Source: Xenophilus arseniciresistens
GTDB taxonomy: Bacteria > Pseudomonadota > Gammaproteobacteria > Burkholderiales > Burkholderiaceae_C
Assembly: GCF_028023875.1 (NCBI RefSeq)
Contig: NZ_JAQIPB010000008.1
Span: forward strand, 1-64,000
Length of the DNA: 64,000 bases
Direction: 5' to 3'
Positions 9,253 to 18,498 of the stretch are shown piece by piece. Below the pieces are notes generated by a model. The model had not been told where the DNA came from, searched no databases, and saw only the letters and a program-made list of their open reading frames with translations. The translations under genes and the position numbers were made by a program. Within the stretch, counting starts at the first letter, position 1. Each line of letters starts with the position of its first letter.

Positions 9253-10002
9253 ATGAAGGTTCTGGTCCCCGTCAAGCGGGTTGTGGATTACAACGTGAAG
9301 GTCCGCGTGAAGTCGGACGGCACAGGCGTGGACATCGCCAACGTCAAGATGAGCATGAACCCCTTCGACGAGATTGCCGTGGAAGAGGCCGTGCGCCTGA
9401 AGGAAAAGGGCGTGGTCACGGAAGTGATCGCCGTCTCCTGCGGTGACGCCAAGTGCCAGGAAACGCTGCGCACGGCCATGGCCATTGGCGCCGACCGCGG
9501 CATCCTGGTCGAAACCACCGAAGAGCTGCAGCCCCTGGCCGTGGCCAAGCTGCTCAAGGCCCTGGTCGACAAGGAACAGCCCGGCCTGGTGATCCTGGGC
9601 AAGCAGGCCATCGACGACGACGCCAACCAGACCGGCCAGATGCTGGCGGCCCTGACGGACCTGCCCCAAGCCACCTTCGCAAGCAAGGTGGAAGTGGCCG
9701 GCGACAAGGTCAACGTCACGCGCGAAGTCGACGGCGGCCTGGAAACCCTGAGCCTGTCGACCCCCGCCGTCATCACCACCGACCTGCGCCTGAACGAGCC
9801 GCGTTATGTGACGCTGCCCAACATCATGAAGGCCAAGAAAAAGCAGCTCGATACCGTCAAGCCCGAGGAGCTGGGTGTGGATGTCACGCCGCGCCTGAAG
9901 ACCCTCAAGGTGGTCGAGCCTGCCAAGCGCGGTGCAGGCGTGAAGGTGCCCGACGTCGCCGCCCTGGTGGACAAGCTCAAGAACGAAGCCAAGGTCATCT
10001 GA
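9253..10002 (+). CDS. etfB: Electron transfer flavoprotein beta subunit
   Basis: A 249-residue ETF beta (FixA-type) protein ([20 protein letters not shown] start, [18 protein letters not shown], and the AMP-binding segment [20 protein letters not shown]). With EtfA it forms the FAD-containing heterodimer that takes electrons from acyl-CoA dehydrogenases and delivers them to ETF:quinone oxidoreductase. Two such dehydrogenases lie just upstream. AAGGAG precedes the ATG. It may be the only etf pair of the cell or one dedicated to this locus; that cannot be decided here. Confidence 0.95.
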   Translation: MKVLVPVKRVVDYNVKVRVKSDGTGVDIANVKMSMNPFDEIAVEEAVRLKEKGVVTEVIAVSCGDAKCQETLRTAMAIGADRGILVETTEELQPLAVAKLLKALVDKEQPGLVILGKQAIDDDANQTGQMLAALTDLPQATFASKVEVAGDKVNVTREVDGGLETLSLSTPAVITTDLRLNEPRYVTLPNIMKAKKKQLDTVKPEELGVDVTPRLKTLKVVEPAKRGAGVKVPDVAALVDKLKNEAKVI

Positions 10003-10024
10003 GGCCGAAGGAAGGAACACAGAC

Positions 10025-10957
10025 ATGACCGCACTCGTCATTGCAGAACACGACAACCAGTCGATCAAGCCCGCCACCCTGAACACCGTCACGGCCGCAG
10101 CGGCAGCCGGTGGCGATGTCCACATCCTCGTGGCCGGCCAGAACGCGGCTGAAGCCGCCAAGGCCGCCGCGCAGATCGCCGGCGTGGCCAAGGTCATCCA
10201 TGCCGAAGGCGCCAGCCTGGCCGACGGCCTGGCCGAGAACGTGGCCGCGCAAGTGCTGGCCATCGCCGGCGACTACAGCCACATCCTGTTCCCGGCCACC
10301 GCCAGCGGCAAGAACGTGGCCCCGCGCGTGGCCGCCAGGCTCGATGTGGCGCAGATCAGCGACATCACCAAAGTCGTGGCCGCCGACACCTTCGAGCGCC
10401 CCATCTACGCCGGCAACGCCATTGCCACCGTGCAAAGCGCAGACGCCAAGAAGGTCATCACCGTGCGCACCACGGGTTTTGACGCCGCAGCCGCCACCGG
10501 TGGCAGCGCCGCGGTGGAAACCAGGGACGCCGTGGCCGACAGCGGCAAGAGCGCCTTCGTGGGCCGCGAAGTGAGCAAGAGCGACCGCCCCGAGCTGACG
10601 GCCGCCAAGATCATCGTCTCGGGTGGCCGCGCACTGGGCTCCAGCGAGAAGTTCAATGAAGTGATGACCCCGCTGGCCGACAAGCTGGGCGCGGCCATCG
10701 GCGCCAGCCGCGCGGCCGTGGATGCGGGCTACGCCCCCAACGACCTGCAGGTGGGCCAGACGGGCAAGATCGTCGCGCCGCAGCTGTACATCGCGGCGGG
10801 CATCTCGGGCGCCATCCAGCATCTGGCCGGCATGAAAGACTCCAAGGTGATCGTGGCGATCAACAAGGATCCGGAAGCACCGATCTTCAGCGTGGCCGAC
10901 TACGGCCTGGAGGCGGACCTGTTCACGGCCGTGCCGGAGCTGGTCAAGGGCCTGTGA
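10025..10957 (+). CDS. etfA: Electron transfer flavoprotein alpha subunit
   Basis: A 310-residue ETF alpha (FixB-type) protein. The N-terminal domain (about 1-190) is followed by the conserved C-terminal FAD-binding part, with [12 protein letters not shown] at about 198, [20 protein letters not shown] at about 240-260 and [20 protein letters not shown] near the end. Length is normal. It lies 22 nt after etfB behind GGAAGGAACAC, so the two are certainly one transcription unit, giving equimolar subunits. Confidence 0.95.
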   Translation: MTALVIAEHDNQSIKPATLNTVTAAAAAGGDVHILVAGQNAAEAAKAAAQIAGVAKVIHAEGASLADGLAENVAAQVLAIAGDYSHILFPATASGKNVAPRVAARLDVAQISDITKVVAADTFERPIYAGNAIATVQSADAKKVITVRTTGFDAAAATGGSAAVETRDAVADSGKSAFVGREVSKSDRPELTAAKIIVSGGRALGSSEKFNEVMTPLADKLGAAIGASRAAVDAGYAPNDLQVGQTGKIVAPQLYIAAGISGAIQHLAGMKDSKVIVAINKDPEAPIFSVADYGLEADLFTAVPELVKGL

Positions 10958-11000
10958 GGGCCTCCGCGCCCCGATCGCTTCCACCCATTTGCTTGCCGCC

Positions 11001-12206
11001 ATGCCCCTGGACGCCTACATCTGCGACGCCATCCGCACCCCCTTCGGCCGCTACGGCGGTGCCCTGAGCAGCGTGCGCACCGACGACCTGGGCGCGCTGC
11101 CCATCCGCGCGCTGATGACGCGCAACCCCGGCGTGGACTGGCAGGCCGTGGACGACGTGCTCTACGGCTGCGCCAACCAGGCCGGCGAAGACAACCGCAA
11201 CGTCGCGCGCATGTCGGCGCTGCTGGCCGGTCTGCCCATCGAGGTGCCCGGCGCCACCATCAACCGCCTGTGCGGCTCGGGCCTGGATGCCGTTGGCTCA
11301 GCCGCGCGCGCCATCCGCGCGGGCGAGGCGCAGCTCATGATCGCCGGCGGCGTCGAAAGCATGAGCCGCGCCCCCTTCGTCATGCCCAAGGCCGAAACGG
11401 CCTTCGCCCGCGCCAACGCGGTGTACGACACCACCATCGGCTGGCGCTTCGTCAACCGGCTCATGAAGGCCCAGTACGGCGTGGACTCCATGCCCGAGAC
11501 GGCCGAGAACGTGGCCACCGAGCACGGCATCGCGCGCCAGGCGCAGGACCGCATGGCCCTGGCCAGCCAGCAGCGCGCGGTGGCGGCGTAAAAGCGCGGC
11601 TTCTTCGATGCCGAGATCGTGCCCGTGCAGATCCCGCAAAAGAAGGGCGATCCGCTGGTCGTAGACAAGGACGAGCACCCGCGCGACACCAGCCTCGAAG
11701 CGCTGGCCAAGCTCAAGGGCGTGGTGCGCGAGGGCGGCAGCGTCACGGCGGGCAACGCCAGCGGCGTGAACGACGGCGCCTGCGCGCTGCTGATTGCCGG
11801 CGAGGCGGCGGCCACCCGGCATGGCCTCAGGCCCCGCGCGCGCATCGTGGGCATGGCCACGGCGGGCGTGGCGCCGCGCGTGATGGGCATCGGCCCGGCG
11901 CCGGCCACGCAGAAGGTGCTGGCGCAAACGGGGCTGCGGCTGGACCAGATCGACGTGATCGAACTCAACGAGGCCTTTGCGGCGCAGGGCCTGGCCGTGC
12001 TGCGCCTGCTGGGCCTGGCCGATGACGATGCGCGCGTGAACATCAACGGCGGCGCGATCGCGCTGGGCCACCCGCTGGGCGCCAGCGGCGCGCGCCTGGC
12101 CACCACGGCGGTGAACCAGTTGCACAGCGGCGGCGGCCGCTATGCGCTGTGCACCATGTGCATCGGGGTGGGGCAGGGCATTGCGGTGGTGCTGGAGAAA
12201 GTCTGA
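11001..12206 (+). pseudogene. PcaF/PaaJ-type thiolase interrupted by an in-frame stop
   Basis: Read through, this is a 401-codon thiolase of the 3-oxoadipyl-CoA type, the exact length of PcaF/PaaJ. All three active-site blocks are present: nucleophile cysteine in NRLCGSGLDAVG, histidine in GGAIALGHPLGASGAR, and acid-base cysteine in CTMCIGVGQG. Codon 197 (11589-11591) is TAA, between AVAA and KRGFFDAE. The reading frame is unshifted on both sides and CAA to TAA explains it. A GTG at 11619 could restart the C-terminal part. Role expected: thiolysis of 3-oxopimeloyl-CoA, one carbon longer than 3-oxoadipyl-CoA. Either a young pseudogene or a base error in the sequence. Confidence 0.85.
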
Positions 12207-12219
12207 GCGGCCAGGCCGC

Positions 12220-13356
12220 TCACATCGATGCCGCCAGCATCTCCCTGTAGTCCTCGCGCGTAGCCAGCCGCGGGTTGGTCTTGTGGCAGTGGTCGGCCAT
12301 GGCGCCGTCGATGATCTTGTCGAACAGGTCTTCGGTCACGCCCACTTCGGCCAGGCCCCGAGGCAGGCCCAGGCGGGCGTTCATGTCGCGGATCGCCTCG
12401 CCAATGTCGCCGGGCTGGTCCAGGTGCATGGCGCGGGCCATGCGCTGCAGGCGCAGCTCGCGCTGCACCGATTCGGCGCCGGCATTGAAGCGGATCACGG
12501 CGGGCAGGAAGAGGGCGTTGAGGGTGCCGTGGTGCAGGCGCGGGTCCACGCCGCCCAGGCTGTGGCTCAGGCTATGGACGCAGCCCAGGCCCTTCTGGAA
12601 GGCCATGGCGCCCTGCATGCTGGCACTCATGAGGTTCAGGCGCGCATCGCGGTCGCTGCCGTTTTGGGTGGCGCGCTCGATGTGCGCCCAGGCGCGCTCC
12701 AGGCCGTCCAGCGCGATGCCGTCGGCCGGCGGGTTGAAGGCCGGGGCCATGAAGGTTTCCATGCAGTGCGCGATGGCGTCCATGCCCGTGGCGGCCGTCA
12801 GCCTGGGCGGCAGGCCCAGCGTGAGTTCGGGGTCGCAGATCGCGGCCTTGGGCATCAAAAACCAGCTATGGAAGCCCAGCTTGCGATGGTCGTCCACGAT
12901 CACGATGGCGCCGCGCGCCACTTCGCTGCCCGTGCCGCTGGTGGTGGGCACCGCGATCAGCGGCGCCACCTTGTCGGTGATCTTCGGCGAGCCGCCTTCG
13001 ATGGTGGCGTAGGTCTTGAGCGGCCCTTCGTGCGTGGCCGCGATGGCCACGCCCTTGGCGCAGTCGATGGCCGAACCGCCGCCCACGGCGATCAGGCCGT
13101 CGCACTGGCCGCTGCGGTACAGCTCGACGGCGGCGCGCACGGCGGCTTCGGTCGGGTTGGAGGGCGTCTGGTCGAAGACCGTGACCGGCAGCGTACCCAG
13201 CGCATCGAGCGCCTTCTGCAGGATGCCCACGGCGCGCACGCCCGCGTCGGTGACCACCAGCGGGCGCGTGATGCCGATGCGGGCGCATTCGCTTTCCAAC
13301 AGGCGCACCGCGCCGAAGTCGAACTGGATCTGGGTAAGGTAGTTGATCAGGGCCAT
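12220..13356 (-). CDS. Iron-containing (group III) alcohol dehydrogenase
   Basis: A 378-residue group III alcohol dehydrogenase. The NAD-binding GGGSAIDCAKG is at about residues 95-105 and the PTTSGTGSEVA motif at about 140. Metal ligands are in TGMDAIAHCMETF (Asp, His), CVHSLSHSLGG (His) and the following HHG. Such enzymes interconvert primary alcohols or hydroxy acids and aldehydes with NAD(P). The ATG at 13356 is preferred over an upstream in-frame start because similarity begins there. It converges on the thiolase with a 13-nt gap. The substrate is unknown. Confidence 0.85.
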   Translation of the reverse strand: MALINYLTQIQFDFGAVRLLESECARIGITRPLVVTDAGVRAVGILQKALDALGTLPVTVFDQTPSNPTEAAVRAAVELYRSGQCDGLIAVGGGSAIDCAKGVAIAATHEGPLKTYATIEGGSPKITDKVAPLIAVPTTSGTGSEVARGAIVIVDDHRKLGFHSWFLMPKAAICDPELTLGLPPRLTAATGMDAIAHCMETFMAPAFNPPADGIALDGLERAWAHIERATQNGSDRDARLNLMSASMQGAMAFQKGLGCVHSLSHSLGGVDPRLHHGTLNALFLPAVIRFNAGAESVQRELRLQRMARAMHLDQPGDIGEAIRDMNARLGLPRGLAEVGVTEDLFDKIIDGAMADHCHKTNPRLATREDYREMLAASM

Positions 13357-13357
13357 G

Positions 13358-13388
13358 GAAGTGAGGCGAATTGGGGCGAAGTGAGGCG
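13358..13388. repeat. Two 11-base direct repeats upstream of the alcohol dehydrogenase
   Basis: GAAGTGAGGCG occurs at 13358-13368 and 13378-13388, a 20-base period (two helical turns). It lies immediately 5-prime of the alcohol dehydrogenase start on the minus strand. Tandem sites at that spacing are typical of activator or repressor binding, but it overlaps the ribosome-binding region and could be chance. Confidence 0.4.
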
Positions 13389-13486
13389 CTTTGGCGCGGC
13401 AGGCAGCGCAGACGACCCCGTGACGGCGGTAGCCGGCGCACTGCACTAGGATGCAAGGCGCTCAATCTAACAAAGCCTGCTTGCCC

Positions 13487-13573
13487 ATGTACCGCTTCAA
13501 AACCCTTGGCGCTGTCGCCGCTGCAACACTGGTGACAGGCAAGGGGGTCGAAAGCCCCGGAGGCCGGCCATGA
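13487..13573 (+). other. Possible 28-codon leader ORF overlapping the esterase start
   Basis: The ATG at 13487 opens a 28-codon frame. Its first residues (MYRFKTLGAVAAATLVTG) look like the start of an exported or lipoprotein signal peptide. It stops at TGA 13571-13573, overlapping the ATG of the next gene as ATGA. It could be a translated leader coupled to the esterase, or the 5-prime remnant of a deleted gene. No mature domain follows. Confidence 0.25.
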
Positions 13574-14526
13574 AGATCGCACCGCCGCCCCGGCCCGCGC
13601 TGACGCCGCGCATGGCTGGCGTGATCGAACGCATGGCGCGCGCCGGCCATCCGCCGCTGCACCAGCTCACGCCCGAGCAGGCCAAGGCCGCCTACGAAAA
13701 AGGCGCGGCCGTGCTCGAAGTGCCCAAGCCCGAACTGGCGCGCGCGCAGGACATCCGTATCCCCGCGCGCGACGGCACGGCGCTGCCTGCGCGCCTTTAC
13801 GCGCCTTCGAACGACGTGCTGCCCGTGCTGCTGTACCTGCATGGCGGCGGCTTCACCGTGGGCAGCGTGGCCACGCACGACATCCTGTGCCGCGTGCTGG
13901 CACGCGATGCGGGCATCGCCGTGGTTTCGCTGGATTACCGGCTCGCGCCGGCGCACCGCTTTCCCACGGCCGTACACGACGCGTGGGACGCGCTGCAGCA
14001 CCTGGCCGGCCCGGGCGCCAGCGCCCTGGGCCTGGACGGCACGCGCCTGGCCGTGGGCGGCGACAGCGCGGGCGGCACGCTGGCGGCGGTGTGCGCCATC
14101 CTCGCGCGCGACGCGGCGCTGAAGCTGGCCCTGCAACTGCTGATCTACCCCGGCACCACGGCGCGGCAGGACACCGATTCGCACCGCCGCTTTGCCAACG
14201 GCCCCGTGCTGACCGACGCGCTGGTGACATGGTTCTTCGCCCAGTACATCGACGATGCGCAGCGCGACGACTGGCGCTTTGCGCCGCTCAATGCCGAGGA
14301 CGTGGACGGCGTGGCGCCGGCCTGGGTCGGGCTGGCCGAATGCGATCCGCTGGTCGATGAGGGACTGCAGTACGCCGACAAGCTGCGCGCGGCCGGCGTG
14401 CCGGTCGATCTGGAGCTGTACCGCGGCGTGGTGCACGAGTTCGTCAAGATGGGCCGTGCCGTGCCCGAAGCCCTGCAGGCCCATGCGCACATGGCCGCGG
14501 CCCTGCGCGCGGCCCTGAACGCCTGA
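13570..14526 (+). CDS. Alpha/beta hydrolase of the hormone-sensitive-lipase family
   Basis: A 318-residue carboxylesterase-type hydrolase. It has the HSL oxyanion motif HGGGFTVGS at about residue 91, the nucleophile elbow GDSAGG at about 160, the acid in AECDPLVDEG at about 257, and the histidine in GVVHEFVKMG at about 288. No signal peptide is seen, so it is probably cytosolic. It precedes the thioesterase-acetyltransferase fusion by 23 nt, so they are likely co-expressed. The substrate is unknown; short-chain esters are usual for the family. Confidence 0.85.
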   Translation: MKIAPPPRPALTPRMAGVIERMARAGHPPLHQLTPEQAKAAYEKGAAVLEVPKPELARAQDIRIPARDGTALPARLYAPSNDVLPVLLYLHGGGFTVGSVATHDILCRVLARDAGIAVVSLDYRLAPAHRFPTAVHDAWDALQHLAGPGASALGLDGTRLAVGGDSAGGTLAAVCAILARDAALKLALQLLIYPGTTARQDTDSHRRFANGPVLTDALVTWFFAQYIDDAQRDDWRFAPLNAEDVDGVAPAWVGLAECDPLVDEGLQYADKLRAAGVPVDLELYRGVVHEFVKMGRAVPEALQAHAHMAAALRAALNA

Positions 14527-14549
14527 GCAATCAAGACAAGAGCACTCCC

Positions 14550-15440
14550 ATGAGCGACAACAAAGAGACAAGCACCGTGCCCGCGCGCGAGGACTTCCGC
14601 TTCTTCCACCGCCTGCGCGTGCGCTGGGCCGAGGTGGACATGCAGAAGATCGTCTTCAACGCGCACTACCTGATGTACTTCGACACCGCCATCGCCGACT
14701 ACTGGCGCGCGCTGGCCCTGCCCTATGAAGAGGCCATGCTGCACCTGGAAGGCGACCTGTACGTGCGCAAGGCCACGGTGGACTACCGCGCCTCCGGCCG
14801 GGTGGACGATGTGCTGGACGTGGCCATGAAGTGCCGGCGCATCGGCAACTCGTCGCTGGTCTTCGACGGCGCGCTGTTTCGCCGCGATCAGTACCTGGTG
14901 GGCTGCGAGCTGGTGTACGTGTTTGCCGATCCGGCCACGCAGACCTCGCGCCCCGTGCCCGCGCCGCTGCGCGAGATCCTGCTCGGCTACGAAGCCGGCG
15001 AAGCCATGACGCGCGTCGAAACCGGCGACTGGGACACGCTGGGCGCCGAGGCCGGCGGCCTGCGCCGCCTGGTCTTCATCGACGAGCAGGGCATCCCCGA
15101 AGACATGGAATGGGACCTGGATGACGCGCGCAGCACCCATGCCGTGGTGCGCAACCGGCTGGGCCAGGTGGTGGGCGCGGCGCGCCTGCTGCCGGCCGAT
15201 GCGCAGGGCGTGGCCCACGTCGGCCGCGTGGCCGTGCACCGCGTGCTGCGCGGCGGCGGCCATGGCGAGGCGCTGATGGCCGAGCTGGAATCGGTGGCCC
15301 GCGCGCGCGGCGACCGCGCCATCGCCCTCAACGCCCAGCGCAGCGCCGAGCGCTTCTACCTGCGCCAGGGCTACGCCGTCAGCGGCGAGCCTTTCGAGGA
15401 AGTGGGCATCCCGCACATCGAGATGCGCAAGGCCCTCTGA
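14550..15440 (+). CDS. Hotdog thioesterase fused to a GNAT acetyltransferase
   Basis: A 296-residue two-domain protein. Residues about 15-145 are a YbgC/FadM-type hotdog acyl-CoA thioesterase (RVRWAEVDMQKIVFNAHYL, with aspartate in the usual catalytic position). Residues about 150-296 are a GNAT N-acyltransferase of the ElaA kind (acetyl-CoA loop VHRVLRGGGHGEALM, then RAIALNAQRSAERFYLRQGY). No stop or frameshift separates the halves. The fusion suggests linked use of an acyl-CoA, either hydrolysis or transfer, but the substrate is not known. Domain calls are firm; the combined function is inference. Confidence 0.8.
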   Translation: MSDNKETSTVPAREDFRFFHRLRVRWAEVDMQKIVFNAHYLMYFDTAIADYWRALALPYEEAMLHLEGDLYVRKATVDYRASGRVDDVLDVAMKCRRIGNSSLVFDGALFRRDQYLVGCELVYVFADPATQTSRPVPAPLREILLGYEAGEAMTRVETGDWDTLGAEAGGLRRLVFIDEQGIPEDMEWDLDDARSTHAVVRNRLGQVVGAARLLPADAQGVAHVGRVAVHRVLRGGGHGEALMAELESVARARGDRAIALNAQRSAERFYLRQGYAVSGEPFEEVGIPHIEMRKAL

Positions 15441-15448
15441 TCCGAAGC

Positions 15449-16312
15449 TCAGCGGCGCGGCGGCGGGTCGGGCACATAGCCCATTTCGGAGGGCGAAGCC
15501 GGGAAGGGCTGCGGCGCCTGCGGGCGCGAAGGGCGGGGCGCGGGGATCACGCCACGCGCGATCAGGTTTTCGCGGCTGTCGTAGCGCACGCGGATCAGCT
15601 CGTCGGGCCGGCTCTGGGCGCGCGTGAACTGCGTGCGGCTCACCGGCGCATGCTCGCGCGCGCCGTGGCCGGTGCCCAGTTGCGGCGCCGGGCCGGCCGG
15701 GGCGCGCGAACGTTCGGCCTGGCGGGCCGTCGAGGCTGCGGGTGCTTCGGCCCGGGCCGCATCGGCGGCCCATGGCGCGCGGGCCTCTTCGCTGCGCGAG
15801 GCCACGGCCGGCGGAGGCAGCGGCGCTCTTTCACGAAACAGCGCGAGCCCGATCACACCCAGGTGCTCGGGCCGGCCGGTGCGGGTGGCGTAGGCATCGC
15901 CCGGCGCGGTGAACTCGAAGGCCGCGATCTGGTCATCGCTCTTGCGCCAGCCGGCCACATCCGCGCGCTCGCCGCCGTCCAGCACGTAGCCGCCCTGGTC
16001 CACGGAAGCCCGCTGCCCCGTCAGCACATTGAGGCCGTCCACCGACATCACGGCCAACAGGCGTTCGCCCTGCAGGTTGTGCACGCGCAGCGCATAGCGG
16101 GCGCCGGGCCGGCCGGCCACCCAGTATTCGCCTTCATGAAAGTGAAGGGGCAGCTCGCGCCCGCTGTCGCGGTCCAGCACGCTCAGTTGCATGAGCCGGC
16201 CTGTGCGTGTGCGGATGGGCGGGGGCATCAGGCTGCGCGCCGGGGCCGGCGCTGCCAGCCAGGGGGCCAGGGTGGCCAGCGCAGCGCTGGCGGCGAAGTG
16301 TCTGCGCTTCAT
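15449..16312 (-). CDS. Exported protein of unknown function with twin-arginine-like leader
   Basis: A 287-residue protein that I do not recognise as a named family. The N-terminus MKRRHFAASAALATLAPWLA is a signal peptide with two adjacent arginines, resembling a Tat leader. A globular region of about residues 35-160 follows (HFHEGEYWVAGRPGARYALR, LAVMSVDGLNVLTGQ). The C-terminal half is a low-complexity, Pro/Ala/Arg-rich tail ending VPDPPPRR. The ATG at 16312 is preferred over 16321 because AAAGGA lies 8 nt before the former and abuts the latter. It converges on the thioesterase-GNAT gene. Confidence 0.7.
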   Translation of the reverse strand: MKRRHFAASAALATLAPWLAAPAPARSLMPPPIRTRTGRLMQLSVLDRDSGRELPLHFHEGEYWVAGRPGARYALRVHNLQGERLLAVMSVDGLNVLTGQRASVDQGGYVLDGGERADVAGWRKSDDQIAAFEFTAPGDAYATRTGRPEHLGVIGLALFRERAPLPPPAVASRSEEARAPWAADAARAEAPAASTARQAERSRAPAGPAPQLGTGHGAREHAPVSRTQFTRAQSRPDELIRVRYDSRENLIARGVIPAPRPSRPQAPQPFPASPSEMGYVPDPPPRR

Positions 16313-16442
16313 GGTCCGCATCCTTTTTCTGACGAAGTGGTGATGCGGCTTCTACGGCGCAGCGCGGCCGGCGGGGTCAAGGCGAGCGCAAAAAAGCCGG
16401 CGCGGGGCCGGCTCTGCGATGGGAGCGGAGGCCTTGCCCGAC

Positions 16443-17369
16443 TCAGATGTCTTCGCGCAGCGCGTAGGGCAGGGGCTGCACCTGCAGCTGCGGCCCGCTC
16501 ACGCTGCCCGCATGCAGCGCGCCGGCCTGCAGCGCCGCGATCTGCATCGACACCAGCGCGGCCCACGGGCCCTGGCCGCTGGCGGCGCTCTGCACCACGG
16601 TGCCCACGGGCTGCTCGGCGTCGCTGGCGGCGAACACTTCCTGGCCCGGCTGCAGCGGCGCGTCGGCGCTCACCAGGTAGGCGCGGCGCTTGAGCGTGCC
16701 GCGGAACTGGCTGCGCGCCACGATTTCCTGGCCCGGATAGCAGCCCTTCTTGAAATTCACGCCGTCCACGGATTCGTAGTTCAGCATTTGCGGCACGAAG
16801 GCATCGACCACCGGCGCGCTCAATGTGGCCACGCCGCTGCGCACCTCCTGCCAGGCCCAGCCGGCCTCGGGCAGGGCGTCGCCGACGGGGGGCGGACTGG
16901 CCGCGGGCGCCAGCCACAGCGCGCGGGGCTGGCCGTCGGCCGGGTACAGGCTGATGCCGAAGGCCTCGCCCACGGACTGGCAGCGCCAGGGTTCGGCCTG
17001 CGCGTCGAGCCCGTTGGCCGCCAGCGCGGCGCCGGCCAGGCCATGCACGTGCCAGTCGGCCGAGACGTCGCTGAGCTTGAGCTTGGCCCGCAGCACGAAC
17101 ATGGACAGGCGCTTGAGCGTGGCGGCCAGGATGTCCTGGCTGCACAGCAGCAGCACGCGCTCGGGCGTGGGCCGGATGCCGATGAAGCTGGCGATCATGC
17201 GGCCCTTGGCCGTGCACAGGGCCGCCAGACGGGCCTGCTCGGGCTTCATGAGCACGAAATCCTGGGTCAGTTGGCCGTGCAGGAAGGCGGCGGCCTCGGG
17301 CCCTTCGGCCTGGATCACGCCCAGGTGGGCAAGTGCGGGTGTCACACCCTGAAAGACGGGGTCGGTCAT
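16443..17369 (-). CDS. ygfZ: YgfZ-type folate-binding iron-sulfur cluster repair protein
   Basis: A 308-residue GcvT-fold protein with the YgfZ signature cysteine motif KKGCYPGQEIVAR at about residue 208. YgfZ binds tetrahydrofolate and supports assembly or repair of certain iron-sulfur enzymes, including the tRNA thiomethylase MiaB. The true start is ATG 17369 (MTDPVFQGVTPALAHLG); the frame stays open far upstream only because it lies antisense to mltG. It diverges from mltG over about 130 nt, as in many Burkholderiales. Confidence 0.88.
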   Translation of the reverse strand: MTDPVFQGVTPALAHLGVIQAEGPEAAAFLHGQLTQDFVLMKPEQARLAALCTAKGRMIASFIGIRPTPERVLLLCSQDILAATLKRLSMFVLRAKLKLSDVSADWHVHGLAGAALAANGLDAQAEPWRCQSVGEAFGISLYPADGQPRALWLAPAASPPPVGDALPEAGWAWQEVRSGVATLSAPVVDAFVPQMLNYESVDGVNFKKGCYPGQEIVARSQFRGTLKRRAYLVSADAPLQPGQEVFAASDAEQPVGTVVQSAASGQGPWAALVSMQIAALQAGALHAGSVSGPQLQVQPLPYALREDI

Positions 17370-17498
17370 CGCTGAATTATCATGGCCGGCTCCCGGCCCT
17401 GCCGTGGGGCGGGGCATGTCCGGCGCGGGCCATGGCGCTGCGTTTAGCATGCGGCGGCCAGGGGCCTGGCCCTGCCGCACCCCCGCGAATCCATCCAC

Positions 17499-18494
17499 GT
17501 GCGTCGCTTCTTCCTCACTCTCTTTCTGCTGGCTTCGCTGCTGGTGCTGGGCACCGGCACCGCAGCCCTGTGGTGGCTGCACCAGCCGCTCAAGCTGCCC
17601 TCGGCCGCGGTCGATCTGCCGGTGGAGCCCGGCACCACGCCGCGCGGCGTGGCCCAACTGGTGCGCCAGGCCGGGGTCGATGTCGATCCCCGCCTTCTTT
17701 ACTGGTGGTTCCGTTTTTCGGGCCAGGACCGGCAGATCCGCGCCGGCAGCTACGAGCTGGAGCGGGGCGTGACCCCGCGCACCCTGCTGGCCGTGCTGGT
17801 GCGCGGCGAGGAAGCCACGCGCAGCGTGGTGCTGGTCGAAGGCTGGAACATCCGCCAGGTGCGCGCCGCCCTGGCCAAGGCCGACATGCTGCGCCCCGAC
17901 AGCGTGGGCATGGATGACGCGCAACTCATGCGGGCCGTGGGCCGCCCTGGCTTGCACCCGGAAGGCCGCTTCTTCCCCGACACCTACACCTATTCCAAGG
18001 GTTCCAGCGACATCGCCGTGCTGCAGCGCGCCATGCGTGCCATGGACCGCAAGCTGGAGGCCGCCTGGGCTGCGCGGGCCAGTGATCTGCCGCTCAAGAC
18101 GGCCGATGAGGCGCTTATTCTGGCCAGCATTGTCGAAAAGGAGACAGGCAAGTCGGCCGACCGCGCGGAAATCGCCGGCGTGTTCACCAACCGCCTGCGT
18201 GCCGGCATGCTGCTGCAGACCGACCCGAGCGTGATCTACGGCCTGGGCGAGGCCTTCGACGGCAACCTGCGCAAGCGCGACCTGCAGACCGACACCCCCT
18301 GGAACACCTACACCCGCGCCGGCCTGCCGCCCACGCCCATCGCCATGCCCGGGCAGGCGGCGCTGCTGGCGGCGGTGCAGCCGGCGCGCACGCGCTCGCT
18401 CTATTTCGTCTCGCGCGGCGACGGCACCAGCCATTTCAGCGAAGACCTCGATGGCCACAACCGGGCCGTGAACAAATACATCCGGGGCAGGTAG
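17499..18494 (+). CDS. mltG: Endolytic murein transglycosylase MltG
   Basis: A 331-residue YceG/MltG protein. It has one N-terminal membrane anchor (about residues 4-26), then a LysM-like and YceG domain. The catalytic glutamate is in [16 protein letters not shown] at about residue 218, followed by [12 protein letters not shown] and the [15 protein letters not shown] motif. MltG cleaves nascent glycan strands at the inner membrane and sets their length. The start is GTG at 17499. The gene is followed after 4 nt by tmk, then holB and pilZ, a widely conserved order. Confidence 0.93.
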   Translation: MRRFFLTLFLLASLLVLGTGTAALWWLHQPLKLPSAAVDLPVEPGTTPRGVAQLVRQAGVDVDPRLLYWWFRFSGQDRQIRAGSYELERGVTPRTLLAVLVRGEEATRSVVLVEGWNIRQVRAALAKADMLRPDSVGMDDAQLMRAVGRPGLHPEGRFFPDTYTYSKGSSDIAVLQRAMRAMDRKLEAAWAARASDLPLKTADEALILASIVEKETGKSADRAEIAGVFTNRLRAGMLLQTDPSVIYGLGEAFDGNLRKRDLQTDTPWNTYTRAGLPPTPIAMPGQAALLAAVQPARTRSLYFVSRGDGTSHFSEDLDGHNRAVNKYIRGR

Positions 18495-18498
18495 CGAA

